Assembly (NCBI GenBank): GCA_943787465.1
Contig: CALSMN010000005.1
Span: 124,001 to 188,000, forward strand
Direction of reading: 5' to 3'
Length of the DNA stretch: 64,000 nucleotides
Source: an uncultured Bacteroidia bacterium
GTDB taxonomy: Bacteria > Bacteroidota > Bacteroidia > NS11-12g > UBA9320
Shown: in pieces, positions 35,011 through 44,654 of the stretch
Layout: each line of letters opens with the position of its first letter
Numbering within the stretch: position 1 is the first letter of the stretch
Notes under the pieces: model-generated
The model's database searches: none
Seen by the model: only the letters and a program-made list of their open reading frames with translations
What the model was told of the DNA's origin: nothing
Made by a program: the position numbers and the translations under genes

Positions 35011-36187
35011 ATTTGATAGCTTTTATGTACTGATTTAGTTGATGAGCAATGCTATCCCAACTAAACCTTTTGTGAGCTATATTCAGACCTTTTTTACCTA
35101 CTCTAGTTCTTAAGTCTTGATCCCTTAAAAGTTCATTTACTCGAGTAATAAATTCATGTTTACCTTTCTCCATATAAACACCATCACCATTATTAATTTG
35201 TAGGCCCTCAAAACCAATATGAGTACAAACCACAGGAACACCCATGGCCATAGCTTCTAATACTTTATTTTGAGTGCCCGCACCAAATCGTAATGGTGCT
35301 ATCAAAATGGTAGATTTTCGATACAAATCCGAGATGTCCTCAACAAATCCGGTTACCTTAATTGAATTACTCTCCAGTTTTTTAACAGATTCAATAGGTC
35401 TTTGACCAGCAATGATAAATTTTGTGTTTGGATTTATTTTTAGGATTTGAGGCCACATCTCTTTTACAAAGTAGGTAACTGCATCGACATTTGGAGCATA
35501 GTCCATGTTACCGGTAAATAATAATGTATTTGCCAGAGTATAATCATGACCTTCATAGCAATCGAATGTTTCTAGATCTACACCATTCAATAAAATATCT
35601 ATATGGTCAACTTGATGTAATTTTTGGAGGTAGTTTTTATCCTCCACAGAACAGACTAGAACTTGATCAAATTTATTAATTACTTGTTCTGCTTTAGCTA
35701 ATCGCTTGATTTCAATTCTGTCAATTAAACGATTAATCCAAGGTCTTTCAGTTTCACTTCTTCGTTTAAAATATAGGGAAAAAGCATCCGGTAAATCTAA
35801 AATTTTGGGCACATTTAAATCCTTGGTATACTGGCTCATTCTTAAATGTTGTGTATGTACTACATCAATGGAAAAATGGTTGATTACTTTTTTCACCATT
35901 CGATGCATTGCATTACTTCTAAAATAAGCCAACTGTAATGGCGTAGTTGAAAGCAATGCGGGTATGCAATTAAATATAGATTTCCATTGAGGTAAATACA
36001 CTAACTCTATTTCCTTAAAATATGGAGAAATATCACTTAAGTAATTGAGCTCATCTCTTTTTTCATAAAAAGTTACGAGATAGAGCGTGTGGGTCTTGGC
36101 AAGTCTCTTAGTGAGATTATAAATTTTTAATTTATCGCCTCTATGTGGGGGGAAAGGGAATCTATTAGCTACAAAGAGGATGTTCAC
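35009..36187 (-). CDS. GT4-family glycosyltransferase
   Basis: 392-residue cytoplasmic GT-B glycosyltransferase. The N-terminal acceptor domain begins MNILFVANRFPFPPHRGDKLK, as in the sugar transferases tied to exosortase-type systems (TIGR03087-like); the C-terminal donor domain has LLFTGNMDYAPNVDAV, FVEDISDLYRKSTILIAPLRFGAGTQNKVLEAMAMG (the ExGxxNKxLEAMA-type donor site, in parts) and VVCTHIGFEG. It probably adds a sugar during surface polysaccharide assembly; donor and acceptor are unknown. Single gene; a -7-like TATTTTCG precedes it. Confidence 0.88.
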   Translation of the reverse strand: MNILFVANRFPFPPHRGDKLKIYNLTKRLAKTHTLYLVTFYEKRDELNYLSDISPYFKEIELVYLPQWKSIFNCIPALLSTTPLQLAYFRSNAMHRMVKKVINHFSIDVVHTQHLRMSQYTKDLNVPKILDLPDAFSLYFKRRSETERPWINRLIDRIEIKRLAKAEQVINKFDQVLVCSVEDKNYLQKLHQVDHIDILLNGVDLETFDCYEGHDYTLANTLLFTGNMDYAPNVDAVTYFVKEMWPQILKINPNTKFIIAGQRPIESVKKLESNSIKVTGFVEDISDLYRKSTILIAPLRFGAGTQNKVLEAMAMGVPVVCTHIGFEGLQINNGDGVYMEKGKHEFITRVNELLRDQDLRTRVGKKGLNIAHKRFSWDSIAHQLNQYIKAIK

Positions 36188-36263
36188 TCCTGCGAAAATA
36201 CATTAGGTATTTTATAATATGTATTCTAAGTCTCTATTCTGTAAAGAATCATATCATTATAAT

Positions 36264-36271
36264 TACCTTTG
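36264..36271 (+). promoter_or_regulatory. -7 element TACCTTTG (ribBA)
   Basis: Exact TAnnTTTG nine bases before the ribBA ATG. The resulting leader is too short for an FMN riboswitch. Confidence 0.65.
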
Positions 36272-36280
36272 CACACATAA

Positions 36281-37486
36281 ATGAGTGATTTTAAATTTAA
36301 TACCATTGACGAAGCCATTCAAGAAATAAAAAATGGAAAATTAGTCATAGTTGTAGATGATGAAGATCGTGAGAATGAAGGCGATTTCTTAACTGCTGCA
36401 AGAAATATGACAACAGAATTAGTCAACTTTATGGCTACTGAAGGTAGGGGGTTAATTTGCGTTCCTATCACTGAAGAGCGTTGTGATGAATTGAACCTTG
36501 ACTTAATGGTGGGTAAAAATACAGCTCAATTTGAAACTCCTTTTACCGTTTCTGTTGATTTGATTGGTCATGGGACCAGTACAGGGATTTCTGCCTATGA
36601 TCGATCAAAAACAATTCAAGCACTAGTGAATCCAGACACCAATCCCAAAGAATTGGGCAAACCTGGTCATATTTTCCCACTTAGAGCAAGAACTGCAGGA
36701 GTACTTCGAAGAGCAGGACATACCGAGGCTGCAATCGACTTGTCTCGTTTAGCTGGTTTTGAACCGGCTGGATGTATCGTTGAAATAATGAATGAGGACG
36801 GAACCATGGCTAGACTTCCTGATTTGATCAAAGTAGCAAAGAAACATCAAATGAAGATTATCTCTATTGCCGATTTAATTGAGTATCGACTTAAACATGA
36901 AAGTCTCATTGAGAGACAGATAGATGTTAAAATGCCCACTGATATCGGAAATTTTGATTTAATAGCTTATAAACAAACCAGTAACGGCATGGATCATCTC
37001 GCATTAACTAAAGGGAAATGGGATAAAGATGAGGCTGTTCTTGTTCGTGTACATTCGAGTTGTTTGACTGGAGATATCTTTGGTAGCTGTAGATGTGATT
37101 GTGGCGAACAACTCAAAAAAGCCATGCAAACTATTGAAGAAGCAGGGAAGGGCGTAATTGTATACATGAATCAAGAAGGACGTGGAATTGGATTACTTAA
37201 TAAACTAAAAGCCTATAAACTTCAGGAAAAGGGATTAGATACTGTAGAAGCTAATTTAGAATTAGGTTTTCAGATGGATGAACGGGATTATGGTGTTGGA
37301 GCTCAAATTTTAAGAGATTTAGGCGTTCGTAAAATCAAACTCATGAGTAACAATCCTAAGAAACGAAAAGGTCTTATAGGATATGGTCTTGAAATTATTG
37401 AGAATATTCCATTAATGGTCAAACCCAATCCACATAATCAAGGTTATTTGGATACCAAAAAAGAAAAAATGGGACATGATTTATAA
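36281..37486 (+). CDS. ribBA: Bifunctional DHBP synthase / GTP cyclohydrolase II
   Basis: 401-residue bifunctional riboflavin enzyme. The N-terminal RibB half (1-~200) makes 3,4-dihydroxy-2-butanone 4-phosphate and has [47 protein letters not shown] (in parts) and [14 protein letters not shown]. The C-terminal RibA half opens the GTP ring: [21 protein letters not shown] carries the three zinc cysteines, [11 protein letters not shown] and YGVGAQIL the catalytic core. Both halves appear intact. An ABC-F gene follows after 34 bases. Confidence 0.97.
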   Translation: MSDFKFNTIDEAIQEIKNGKLVIVVDDEDRENEGDFLTAARNMTTELVNFMATEGRGLICVPITEERCDELNLDLMVGKNTAQFETPFTVSVDLIGHGTSTGISAYDRSKTIQALVNPDTNPKELGKPGHIFPLRARTAGVLRRAGHTEAAIDLSRLAGFEPAGCIVEIMNEDGTMARLPDLIKVAKKHQMKIISIADLIEYRLKHESLIERQIDVKMPTDIGNFDLIAYKQTSNGMDHLALTKGKWDKDEAVLVRVHSSCLTGDIFGSCRCDCGEQLKKAMQTIEEAGKGVIVYMNQEGRGIGLLNKLKAYKLQEKGLDTVEANLELGFQMDERDYGVGAQILRDLGVRKIKLMSNNPKKRKGLIGYGLEIIENIPLMVKPNPHNQGYLDTKKEKMGHDL

Positions 37487-37520
37487 TTAGGTCCCCCTAT
37501 TTTAAATAAAAAATAAAATC

Positions 37521-39431
37521 TTGCTTCACATACAAAACGTATCCTTCGAATTTGGCGGCAACTATCTTTTTAGAGATATTGATTGGTATATAAAACCCCG
37601 AGAGCGTATTGGTCTCATTGGTAAAAATGGTGCTGGTAAGTCTACCTTGCTCAAATTAATAATGGGTAAATATGAAGTACGTGAAGGTTCTGTAAACAAA
37701 GCTGGAGGAGTAAATTTAGGGTATCTTTCACAAGATATGATCAGTGAAGATGGCAATCAAACCATTCTAGAACACGCTAAACAAGCTTTTGATCGTGCCT
37801 TATTTGTTCAAGCAGAATTAGAAAAACTCTATTCTCTAATGGAAACTAATCCTAGCGAGGAAAATATCCAAAAGATGGCTGATTATCAAGAAGAATTTGA
37901 CGCTCTAGACGGGTATAATATTGATAATAAAACAGCCGAAATTTTAGAAGGACTTGGATTTAAAACAGCGGATCTTAATCGACCAATGAATGAATTTAGT
38001 GGAGGCTGGCGAATGCGTGTTGTTTTAGCTAAAATGCTCTTGGAAGAACCTGATATCATGTTGATGGACGAGCCCACTAATCACCTTGACCTTCCCAGTA
38101 TTGAGTGGTTAGAAAGTTATTTGAGTAATTATCCAGGCAGTGTAATCATTGTATCTCACGACCGGGAGTTCTTGAATAAAATGATAACTAAAACAGCCGA
38201 ACTAAGTAACCAAAAACTCTATCTTTGGGATGGTAATTATGATTTTTATTTAAAAGCAAAGATTGAACGTGATAACTTATTAAGTAGACAAGCCGCTAAT
38301 CAAAATCAGTATATCAAAGACCAAGAGAAATTTATAAATCGATTTAAAGCTAAAGCAAGTAAAGCTAAAGCTGTTCAATCCAGAATAAAAATGGTTGAAA
38401 AAATAGATCGTATTCAAGAAATTGATGAAGATAAATCAAACCTTAAAATAGACTTCAAAGTCAGTAAACAAAGTGGTAAGGTGGTGATGAACTTGGATCA
38501 TATCAATCAAGGTTTTGGTAATCAGTTACTTTTTGAGGATGTAGAACGAGAAATTGTTCGTGGAGATAAAATTGCACTTATTGGAGCTAACGGAACTGGT
38601 AAATCTACCTTTCTTAGTATTATAGCCGATGATATTCCCTTCAAAGGTTCTCGTAAAGAAGGTCATAATGTTATTACATCGTTTTATGCTCAGCACCAAT
38701 TAGAAAGTTTGCATTTAGACTATGAAATATTAGAAGAACTTCAGTATGATGCTCCTCACAAAACAGAAATGGAATTACGCAGTATGTTGGGTTGCTTCCT
38801 GTTTGGTGGTGATGATGTGTTTAAAAAAATTAAAGTCCTAAGCGGTGGAGAGAAAGCTCGCGTATCTTTAGCAAAAACACTAGTTTCTGAAGCTAATTTT
38901 TTACTTTTAGATGAGCCAACCAACCATTTAGATATTGATTCCATTGAAATCATTATTGAAGCGCTCAAACGGTATGAAGGCACATTAATATTTGTATCTC
39001 ACAATCGATATTTTATTGAGAAACTTGCTAATAAGGTATGGTGGATTGAAGATCAAGATGTTAGAGAATACCCCGGTAGTTACAAAGAATATCTCTACAA
39101 AGTTCAACAGGAAAACACCTCGATTGCACCTGTATCTGAAAGTAAATCGAAAATGGTTACCTCACCTAAAAAAGAAACTTGGAAGCAACGAGACGAAAAT
39201 GAGCTTGCCCTAAAGCAAGCTCAAAAAAAGTTAAGTCTACAAGAGAATGAACTTAAAAAAGTGAAGCAGACCCTTGAAGACATTGAAAAAGAGTTAGCAA
39301 CTATAGCATCGGATGATATTTCGAAGTATCAATCGTTGAGTGAGCAACATCATCAAAAAATGAACCAATGCACTCAATTAGAATCCTCTATCGAAGAACT
39401 TATTGAGGAAATAATTAGTCTTGAGGAATAA
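37521..39431 (+). CDS. ABC-F family ATPase, Uup/YheS-like
   Basis: 636-residue twin-ATPase of the ABC-F class acting on ribosomes. NBD1: Walker A GKNGAGKST, signature FSGGWRMR, Walker B IMLMDEPTNHLD. NBD2: GANGTGKST, LSGGEKARV, FLLLDEPTNHLD. Both sites are complete, unlike the other ABC-F protein here. The C-terminal ~100 residues (ELALKQAQKKLSLQENELKK on) form a coiled coil typical of Uup-type members. The start is a TTG at 37521, where the first strand (LHIQNVSFEFGG) begins. Likely read from the ribBA transcript. Confidence 0.92.
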   Translation: MLHIQNVSFEFGGNYLFRDIDWYIKPRERIGLIGKNGAGKSTLLKLIMGKYEVREGSVNKAGGVNLGYLSQDMISEDGNQTILEHAKQAFDRALFVQAELEKLYSLMETNPSEENIQKMADYQEEFDALDGYNIDNKTAEILEGLGFKTADLNRPMNEFSGGWRMRVVLAKMLLEEPDIMLMDEPTNHLDLPSIEWLESYLSNYPGSVIIVSHDREFLNKMITKTAELSNQKLYLWDGNYDFYLKAKIERDNLLSRQAANQNQYIKDQEKFINRFKAKASKAKAVQSRIKMVEKIDRIQEIDEDKSNLKIDFKVSKQSGKVVMNLDHINQGFGNQLLFEDVEREIVRGDKIALIGANGTGKSTFLSIIADDIPFKGSRKEGHNVITSFYAQHQLESLHLDYEILEELQYDAPHKTEMELRSMLGCFLFGGDDVFKKIKVLSGGEKARVSLAKTLVSEANFLLLDEPTNHLDIDSIEIIIEALKRYEGTLIFVSHNRYFIEKLANKVWWIEDQDVREYPGSYKEYLYKVQQENTSIAPVSESKSKMVTSPKKETWKQRDENELALKQAQKKLSLQENELKKVKQTLEDIEKELATIASDDISKYQSLSEQHHQKMNQCTQLESSIEELIEEIISLEE

Positions 39432-39969
39432 TCGTAGTATAATCCTCTTTCTCTTTATATGCTTTCAATCGTTCCTCTGCTTGAAGTATTCGTTTATTTT
39501 TTTCTTCATATTCATCAGCAGATATTTCATGATTTTGTTTTTGTTCCTCTAATCGTATTTTAGCTTCATTGATTTTATTAGAAACTTTAGTTTGTGCTAT
39601 TTGAATCTTAGCCTCATTCTTGATTTTGGATTCATCATTCTTAAATTTATTTTTTGCCTCTGTAGAACGTTTTTCTCCAAATTCGCGACCAGTTTGTCCT
39701 TGCTTATATTTACCGTAAGCTTTACCTGGAGAGCTAGCTTCTTGATCGTCATCATTTCTCACCTTGTGATGATGTTCAGAAACATCTTCTTCCACTTCTT
39801 TTTGAAAAATTTCTCGACTTTCTTTGGCCTTATCTTTATATTCTGAGGTTTCGTCATTAATCCCTTTTTTAAAAGATTTACTCCCCTTCTCTTGTTGTGC
39901 AAAACTCAAAACACCAATTGTCATTAAAGCCAACAATAATGACCGTCTTTTAATCATATTTTTCATCAT
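39415..39969 (-). CDS. Exported charged coiled-coil protein, unknown
   Basis: 184-residue exported protein: signal peptide (MIKRRSLLLALMTIGVLSFAQ), then a highly charged, Lys/Glu-rich helical region (KDKAKESREIFQKEVEEDVSEHHHK, in part; EAKIRLEEQKQNHEISADEYEEK, in part), likely coiled coil in the last 90 residues. No family recognised. Its ATG overlaps the stop of a small lipoprotein gene (TAATG), so the two are co-translated, perhaps as a periplasmic envelope or stress pair. It converges with the ABC-F gene, overlapping by 17 bases. Confidence 0.7.
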   Translation of the reverse strand: MMKNMIKRRSLLLALMTIGVLSFAQQEKGSKSFKKGINDETSEYKDKAKESREIFQKEVEEDVSEHHHKVRNDDDQEASSPGKAYGKYKQGQTGREFGEKRSTEAKNKFKNDESKIKNEAKIQIAQTKVSNKINEAKIRLEEQKQNHEISADEYEEKNKRILQAEERLKAYKEKEDYTTIIPQD

Positions 39970-40214
39970 TAAATTCCCTCTAATAAACTATCCACATCGT
40001 TTTCTAACTTCTGAATAGATTGAAGCACAGAATCTTCTTGGTTACTTGCCTCTTGAAGTTTCTGATCCAACTCCTCTGGTATTTCCGTTTCTACCTGATC
40101 AATAACCTCTTGATCTGTTGTTGTTTCATTGTTTTGTTCTGCTGTGTTAGACTGACATCCTAACCATAAAAAGGTAGATGTAATGCATACGTAAGTCAAT
40201 TGTTTGTAGTTCAT
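39969..40214 (-). CDS. Small acidic lipoprotein
   Basis: 81-residue lipoprotein with lipobox LWLGCQS (Cys at 20) and an acidic, Gln/Glu/Asp-rich mature part predicted to be helical (EIPEELDQKLQEASNQEDSV, SIQKLENDVDSLLEGI). Unknown function. Coupled to the downstream exported coiled-coil gene by TAATG overlap. An 8-bp inverted repeat lies about 60-80 bases upstream. Confidence 0.7.
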   Translation of the reverse strand: MNYKQLTYVCITSTFLWLGCQSNTAEQNNETTTDQEVIDQVETEIPEELDQKLQEASNQEDSVLQSIQKLENDVDSLLEGI

Positions 40215-40274
40215 ATTTATTATTTTTAAATTGAATGCAATACTATTGATGTAAACATTTTAAAAACTGTTTCA

Positions 40275-40296
40275 ATTTATGATATTCGTCATAAAT
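40275..40296. repeat. Inverted repeat upstream of the lipoprotein pair
   Basis: Perfect 8-bp arms (ATTTATGA/TCATAAAT) around TATTCG, in the 126-base gap before the small lipoprotein gene. No T-tract; could be an operator. Confidence 0.4.
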
Positions 40297-40340
40297 CAAT
40301 ATGATTTTTGTACAAAATACCCTTAATTGCCCTAGAAATT

Positions 40341-42482
40341 CTACAAATGCTCTATGAAGTAGTTGCTAACTTTTTCATAAAGATGGATGCGATCTTTACC
40401 CATGACATTGTGCTTGTGGTGAGGATACACGAAATAGTCTAATTGCACTCCTTTTTTAACCGCTGTTTCTAGGTATTGAAGACTATGTTGCCATAACACG
40501 ACATCATCTAATCCACCATGAATCATTAATAATTTACCTTCTAATTTTTCAACATAATTATTTAAGTTAGTTTTTGCATACCCCTCCGGATTTTCCTGCG
40601 GCGAATCCATATATCTTTCGGTATACATGATTTCATAAAGTGACCAATCAATGACGGGGCCACCTGCTACACCAACTTTAAATATGCCCGGATGTCTACT
40701 CATCATACTTGTTGTCATAAATCCTCCATAACTCCAACCGTGAATGCCTATGCGATTAGTATCTACCCATGATTTGCTTTTTAACCAGTCTATTCCCGTT
40801 AGTTGATCCTCCATTTCTTTTTCACCGCAATTTCGATGTATCGTACTTTCAAACTCAAATCCACGATCAGCACTTCCTCTTCCATCTATGCTAAACACCA
40901 TAAACCCTTTCTGAGCCATGTATTGATACCATAAATTCGCACCGCCCATCCACCGATTGGTGATTAACTGTAGATGTGGTCCATTATACAAATACACGAC
41001 CACTGGATATTTTTTTGCTGAGTCAAAATCCACAGGTTTAAATACGCGATAATACAAATCATCTCCACTATTCCCTTTTAATTTTCCCAGCTCCATAGAT
41101 CCTAAGTCATAATCTTTTATAGGATTTTCCGCTTGATGCAATACCTCAAGAATAGATCCATTTTCATCTATTATTTGTATTTGTTTTGGGTTAGTTGTAC
41201 TTGACCAATTATCAATAAATAACGTTCTGTCTTCGTTAGGAATTATAGTATGATATCCTGATTTATTTGTTAGTTTCACCATTTTACCATTTTTAAGATT
41301 CACACGATATAAATGCCTATCCAATGGACTATCTTTGGTTGCGGAGATAAAGACCTCTTGACCATCTTTGGATACTCCGTGATAAGCTGTAACAACCCAA
41401 TTCCCTTTTGTAACTTGTTTTATTAACTTACCATCCGCTCTATATAAATACAAATGATTAAAACCATCTCGTTCACTCCACCAAAGAAATTGAGATGGAT
41501 TATTATTCATAAATATTACAGGGTGTTCTGGTTCTACATAGCGATTATTTTCTTCTTCAAATAATGTTCTCACAAAATCTCCTGTATGAGCATCGTACAT
41601 ATTAAGCCACATATGATTTTGGGCACGATTCACGAGTGCTATCAAAACATATTTTTCATCTGGAGACCAACTGACATTGGTTAAATATTGCTCTGGATCA
41701 CCATCAGTTTTAATAAGTACTGGAGCTGATGAATCATACATGTTTTTAATTTTTACGACCACATGATGACTAAGTGATCCTGCAGTTGGATAACGAAGCA
41801 TTTGTGCTGTAGCCGGTGTATCTGATAATTGATAAAGAGGATACTGTGTTACCATGCGTTCATCCATTTCATAATACGCTAACTTGTTAAAATGAGGAGA
41901 TGGAAACAATCCATCTGTTATTCCAAATTCACTTCTATGCACTGTCTCTCCTATCACTATACCATCAATATCCGAAGTAATTTCATCTTGATGATCTTTA
42001 ACACCAAATGCTAAACCGTTCTCTAAATGAGCCATATATCCTGAACCATTTGAAAATAATAACGGTTGTCTAACTTTAGTTGCCACCGAAAAAGGCAATT
42101 TTCGTATGGATTTTAAATAAATATCATACGCATAGGCATTCTGCCCTTTGGTATACATAAACTCCGAATTTGATAACCATTGCGCATGAGGTAATCGAGA
42201 TAAAAAATATGCAGAATCTTGAATGGCATTATTTACATCATCTAAAGTAACCATTATTGTTCTTCCTTTTGGTATTCTTATCTCTTGAATTTCTAAAATC
42301 GACTGACTACCTTCAACACGAATTTGTGAAAATGAATTTCCACCCGGCAACCATTGCAAGTCATATAATCCAGTTGGATACAAATGATATCCGGTTATGG
42401 CATCTTGTATCGTAAAATGTTTTTCTTGTGAAAAAGAAATAAACGAAGAGAAAAGAAAAATAAATAGAATGATGTTTTTCAT
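40341..42482 (-). CDS. S9B dipeptidyl peptidase IV-like serine peptidase
   Basis: 713-residue exported peptidase: signal peptide (MKNIILFIFLFSSFISFSQ), a DPPIV-type beta-propeller (residues ~30-480, with YDLQWLPGGNSFSQI, NVSWSPDEKYVLIALVNR, FLWWSERDGFNHLYLY), then the alpha/beta hydrolase catalytic domain. The nucleophile elbow is GIHGWSYGGFMTT, the Asp is in MIHGGLDDVV, the His in YPHHKHNV. DPPIV-type enzymes release N-terminal X-Pro dipeptides. The ATG at 42482 is preferred over 42497 because a near-consensus -7 element (CATATTTG, 42487-42494) would overlap the latter. Confidence 0.92.
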   Translation of the reverse strand: MKNIILFIFLFSSFISFSQEKHFTIQDAITGYHLYPTGLYDLQWLPGGNSFSQIRVEGSQSILEIQEIRIPKGRTIMVTLDDVNNAIQDSAYFLSRLPHAQWLSNSEFMYTKGQNAYAYDIYLKSIRKLPFSVATKVRQPLLFSNGSGYMAHLENGLAFGVKDHQDEITSDIDGIVIGETVHRSEFGITDGLFPSPHFNKLAYYEMDERMVTQYPLYQLSDTPATAQMLRYPTAGSLSHHVVVKIKNMYDSSAPVLIKTDGDPEQYLTNVSWSPDEKYVLIALVNRAQNHMWLNMYDAHTGDFVRTLFEEENNRYVEPEHPVIFMNNNPSQFLWWSERDGFNHLYLYRADGKLIKQVTKGNWVVTAYHGVSKDGQEVFISATKDSPLDRHLYRVNLKNGKMVKLTNKSGYHTIIPNEDRTLFIDNWSSTTNPKQIQIIDENGSILEVLHQAENPIKDYDLGSMELGKLKGNSGDDLYYRVFKPVDFDSAKKYPVVVYLYNGPHLQLITNRWMGGANLWYQYMAQKGFMVFSIDGRGSADRGFEFESTIHRNCGEKEMEDQLTGIDWLKSKSWVDTNRIGIHGWSYGGFMTTSMMSRHPGIFKVGVAGGPVIDWSLYEIMYTERYMDSPQENPEGYAKTNLNNYVEKLEGKLLMIHGGLDDVVLWQHSLQYLETAVKKGVQLDYFVYPHHKHNVMGKDRIHLYEKVSNYFIEHL

Positions 42483-42637
42483 ACAACAAATATGCATAAA
42501 TATTTAAAAGTGATTTGAATCATGGTATAAATTAAGAACTAAGGAATAAATAGAGTCGTGAATTATTTATTGTACGCTTTATGTACGTTATATTGGGAAC
42601 TAAAGAGGTGTAATTGTAAAATATTGAACATTCCATG

Positions 42638-42645
42638 TATTTTTG
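42638..42645 (+). promoter_or_regulatory. -7 element TATTTTTG (cold-shock-domain gene)
   Basis: Exact TAnnTTTG, 30 bases before the ATG at 42676. Confidence 0.55.
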
Positions 42646-42675
42646 CGGACTAATTATCATACCACAAATCATTTA

Positions 42676-43122
42676 ATGTCAAAATCACAAGAAACCTACA
42701 GCAAAAAAGAAAAAGAAAAAAAACGCATCAAAAAGCGTAAAGAGAAAGAGGAAAAACGTCTAGAGCGAAAAGCCGCTTCTAAAGGTGGAGGACTTGACAA
42801 CATGTTGGCATACATTGATGAAAACGGGAATATTTCTGATACACCTCCTGATCCAGATAAAAAAGTGGAATTTGAATTAGATGACATTGTTACAAGTGTT
42901 CCCAAGCAAGAAGCTTTTGATATAGATGCTGTTAGAGAAGGTAAGATTGATTTTTTTAATACAGAAAAAGGATTTGGATTTATTAAGGAATCAGGTACGA
43001 ATGAGAGCTATTTTGTCCATTACAAAGGCCTTTTAGAAGATGTAGAGGAAGGAAATAAGGTTTCCTTTCAACTGGAAAAAGGCATGAAAGGATTAAATGC
43101 TATTGAGGTTAAGAAAATCTAA
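42676..43122 (+). CDS. Cold-shock domain protein with basic N-terminal extension
   Basis: 148-residue nucleic-acid-binding protein. The first ~40 residues are extremely Lys/Glu/Arg-rich (KKEKEKKRIKKRKEKEEKR), followed by a ~45-residue linker, then a C-terminal cold-shock domain: EGKIDFFNTEKGFGFIKE contains the RNP1-like KGFGFI, and SYFVHYKGLL the second motif (FVHY). This extended architecture is common in Bacteroidota. It probably acts as an RNA chaperone. The ATG at 42676 is downstream of the -7 element, whereas the earlier in-frame ATG (42643) overlaps it. Confidence 0.9.
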   Translation: MSKSQETYSKKEKEKKRIKKRKEKEEKRLERKAASKGGGLDNMLAYIDENGNISDTPPDPDKKVEFELDDIVTSVPKQEAFDIDAVREGKIDFFNTEKGFGFIKESGTNESYFVHYKGLLEDVEEGNKVSFQLEKGMKGLNAIEVKKI

Positions 43123-43128
43123 TTAGCC

Positions 43129-44022
43129 CTACTTTATACGAAAGCTATCACTGACTATTAATTCTTTGGTTCCGTGAGACCAGGAATAAAATCCTTCACC
43201 GGTTTTTATTCCTTTTTTACCTGCATTTACCATGTTTACAAGTAACGGACAGGGAGCATATTTAGGATTTCCAAAACCTTCATATAGCACATTTAATATT
43301 GCTAGACAGACATCTAAACCAATAAAATCGGCTAATTGTAAAGGCCCCATTGGATGTGCCATTCCGAGTTTCATGACACTATCAATATTGCTGACATCCC
43401 CAACCCCCTCATGTAATGTCCAAATCGCCTCATTGATCATCGGCATTAAGATTCTATTAGCAATAAACCCTGGGTAATCATTTGCCATGGCTGGTATTTT
43501 ACCAATGTCTTTAGATAATTGCTCAATAGTATCTGTAACTGATTTTGACGTATTATATCCATTGATAATTTCTACTAATTTCATCACTGGTACCGGATTC
43601 ATAAAGTGCATTCCTATAACCTTATCCGGTCGATTAGTTTGTGCAGCTAACGCTGTTATGCTAATGGATGATGTATTTGAGGCTAAAACACAATCTATGG
43701 GTGCGTGTGTATCCATTTGTTTGAATATATCAAACTTAAGTTCTTTATTTTCTGTTGCGGCTTCTACTATTAAATGAGCATTTCGAACACCATTTTCTAT
43801 TTGTGTAAAAGTAGAAATATTAGCTAAAGTCGCTATTTTTTCATTGACTGAAATTTTTTCTTTAGCAACCATTCTATCTAAGTTTCTTTCAATAGTAACC
43901 AACGCTTTATCTAAGGCAGATTGATTGATATCAATTAAAGATACCTGATAATTATGTTGAGCAAAAATGTGGGCTATCCCATTTCCCATAGTGCCTGAGC
44001 CTATAACTGATATATTTTTCAT
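43129..44022 (-). CDS. hbd: 3-hydroxyacyl-CoA (3-hydroxybutyryl-CoA) dehydrogenase
   Basis: 297-residue NAD-dependent dehydrogenase. N-terminal Rossmann motif VIGSGTMGNGIAHIFAQ with the acidic SLIDIN strand end; ASNTSSISITALAAQ, GMHFMNPVPVMKLVEII (active-site His in HFMNP) and the C-terminal domain GVGDVSNIDSVMKLGMAHPMGPLQLADFIGLD (in parts). It oxidises 3-hydroxybutyryl-CoA or similar in fatty-acid or butyrate metabolism. It follows the DUF5683 gene by 33 bases, at the end of the parAB run. Confidence 0.94.
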   Translation of the reverse strand: MKNISVIGSGTMGNGIAHIFAQHNYQVSLIDINQSALDKALVTIERNLDRMVAKEKISVNEKIATLANISTFTQIENGVRNAHLIVEAATENKELKFDIFKQMDTHAPIDCVLASNTSSISITALAAQTNRPDKVIGMHFMNPVPVMKLVEIINGYNTSKSVTDTIEQLSKDIGKIPAMANDYPGFIANRILMPMINEAIWTLHEGVGDVSNIDSVMKLGMAHPMGPLQLADFIGLDVCLAILNVLYEGFGNPKYAPCPLLVNMVNAGKKGIKTGEGFYSWSHGTKELIVSDSFRIK

Positions 44023-44055
44023 ATTTAATTTTAGCTTACAAATGTAAATGAATAT

Positions 44056-44640
44056 CTAAAAATTGTACTGTAAAGTAATCCCATTATACATCCCTATACC
44101 AGGATGAAAAGCATATACTTTTGGAATACATTTAAAACTTAAATCTTTATTTAAGCTAAATTCATTTAGGTGGGCATCTACATTTGCATCAATGGCTTGA
44201 AGTGCATATAACATTACAAACCCAATCAACGATAAATCTCTATATTTTCGATGAAAATCTCGATCACTTTTAACTGATGCCTCAGATCTATTTGGATAAT
44301 GATCAATGGTTGAAGGATCATCATCAATTTTGGCAGCATAGATGGTTTGGTATTTTGAGAGGCTGTCTCTGTTAAAGTCAAACATGTAAGCTAGACCTCC
44401 AAAACCTCCATAAACAATTGCTGCTTTGAGGTATTTTTTATTATAGATTTGTCCTGAACCTGGAATAGTCAAAGCTAAAACCGTTGCTTTCTTAGGTTTA
44501 CTCCAAGTTGTATTTTCATTTTTATTTTTCAGAATAATTGTAGTGTCAGATAATGGCTGGATTGAGGAGTTTTCATCCACTGTTTGACCAAAAATCAGCA
44601 TAACAATGCTACAAAATAGTATAGAAATGAATAGTCTCAT
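44056..44640 (-). CDS. DUF5683 membrane protein
   Basis: 194-residue protein with an N-terminal signal/anchor (MRLFISILFCSIVMLIFGQT) and the DUF5683 core KATVLALTIPGSGQIYNKKYLKAAIVYGGFGGLAYMFDFN (in parts), HRKYRDLSLIGFVMLYALQAIDANVDAHL. Function unknown, but genes of this family sit right after parB throughout Bacteroidota, as here (14 bases from parB), so a role near chromosome segregation or envelope growth is possible. Confidence 0.88.
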   Translation of the reverse strand: MRLFISILFCSIVMLIFGQTVDENSSIQPLSDTTIILKNKNENTTWSKPKKATVLALTIPGSGQIYNKKYLKAAIVYGGFGGLAYMFDFNRDSLSKYQTIYAAKIDDDPSTIDHYPNRSEASVKSDRDFHRKYRDLSLIGFVMLYALQAIDANVDAHLNEFSLNKDLSFKCIPKVYAFHPGIGMYNGITLQYNF

Positions 44641-44654
44641 TGATTAGGTAGCTA

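Noticed and set aside
36187-36281. Possible FMN riboswitch before ribBA
   Set aside because: The -7 element is nine bases before the ATG, leaving no room for an RFN element, and none of its conserved stems is seen.
39969-39971. TAATG overlap and the several ATGA overlaps as possible frameshifts
   Set aside because: Each side is a complete protein with its own start region; these are ordinary translational coupling.
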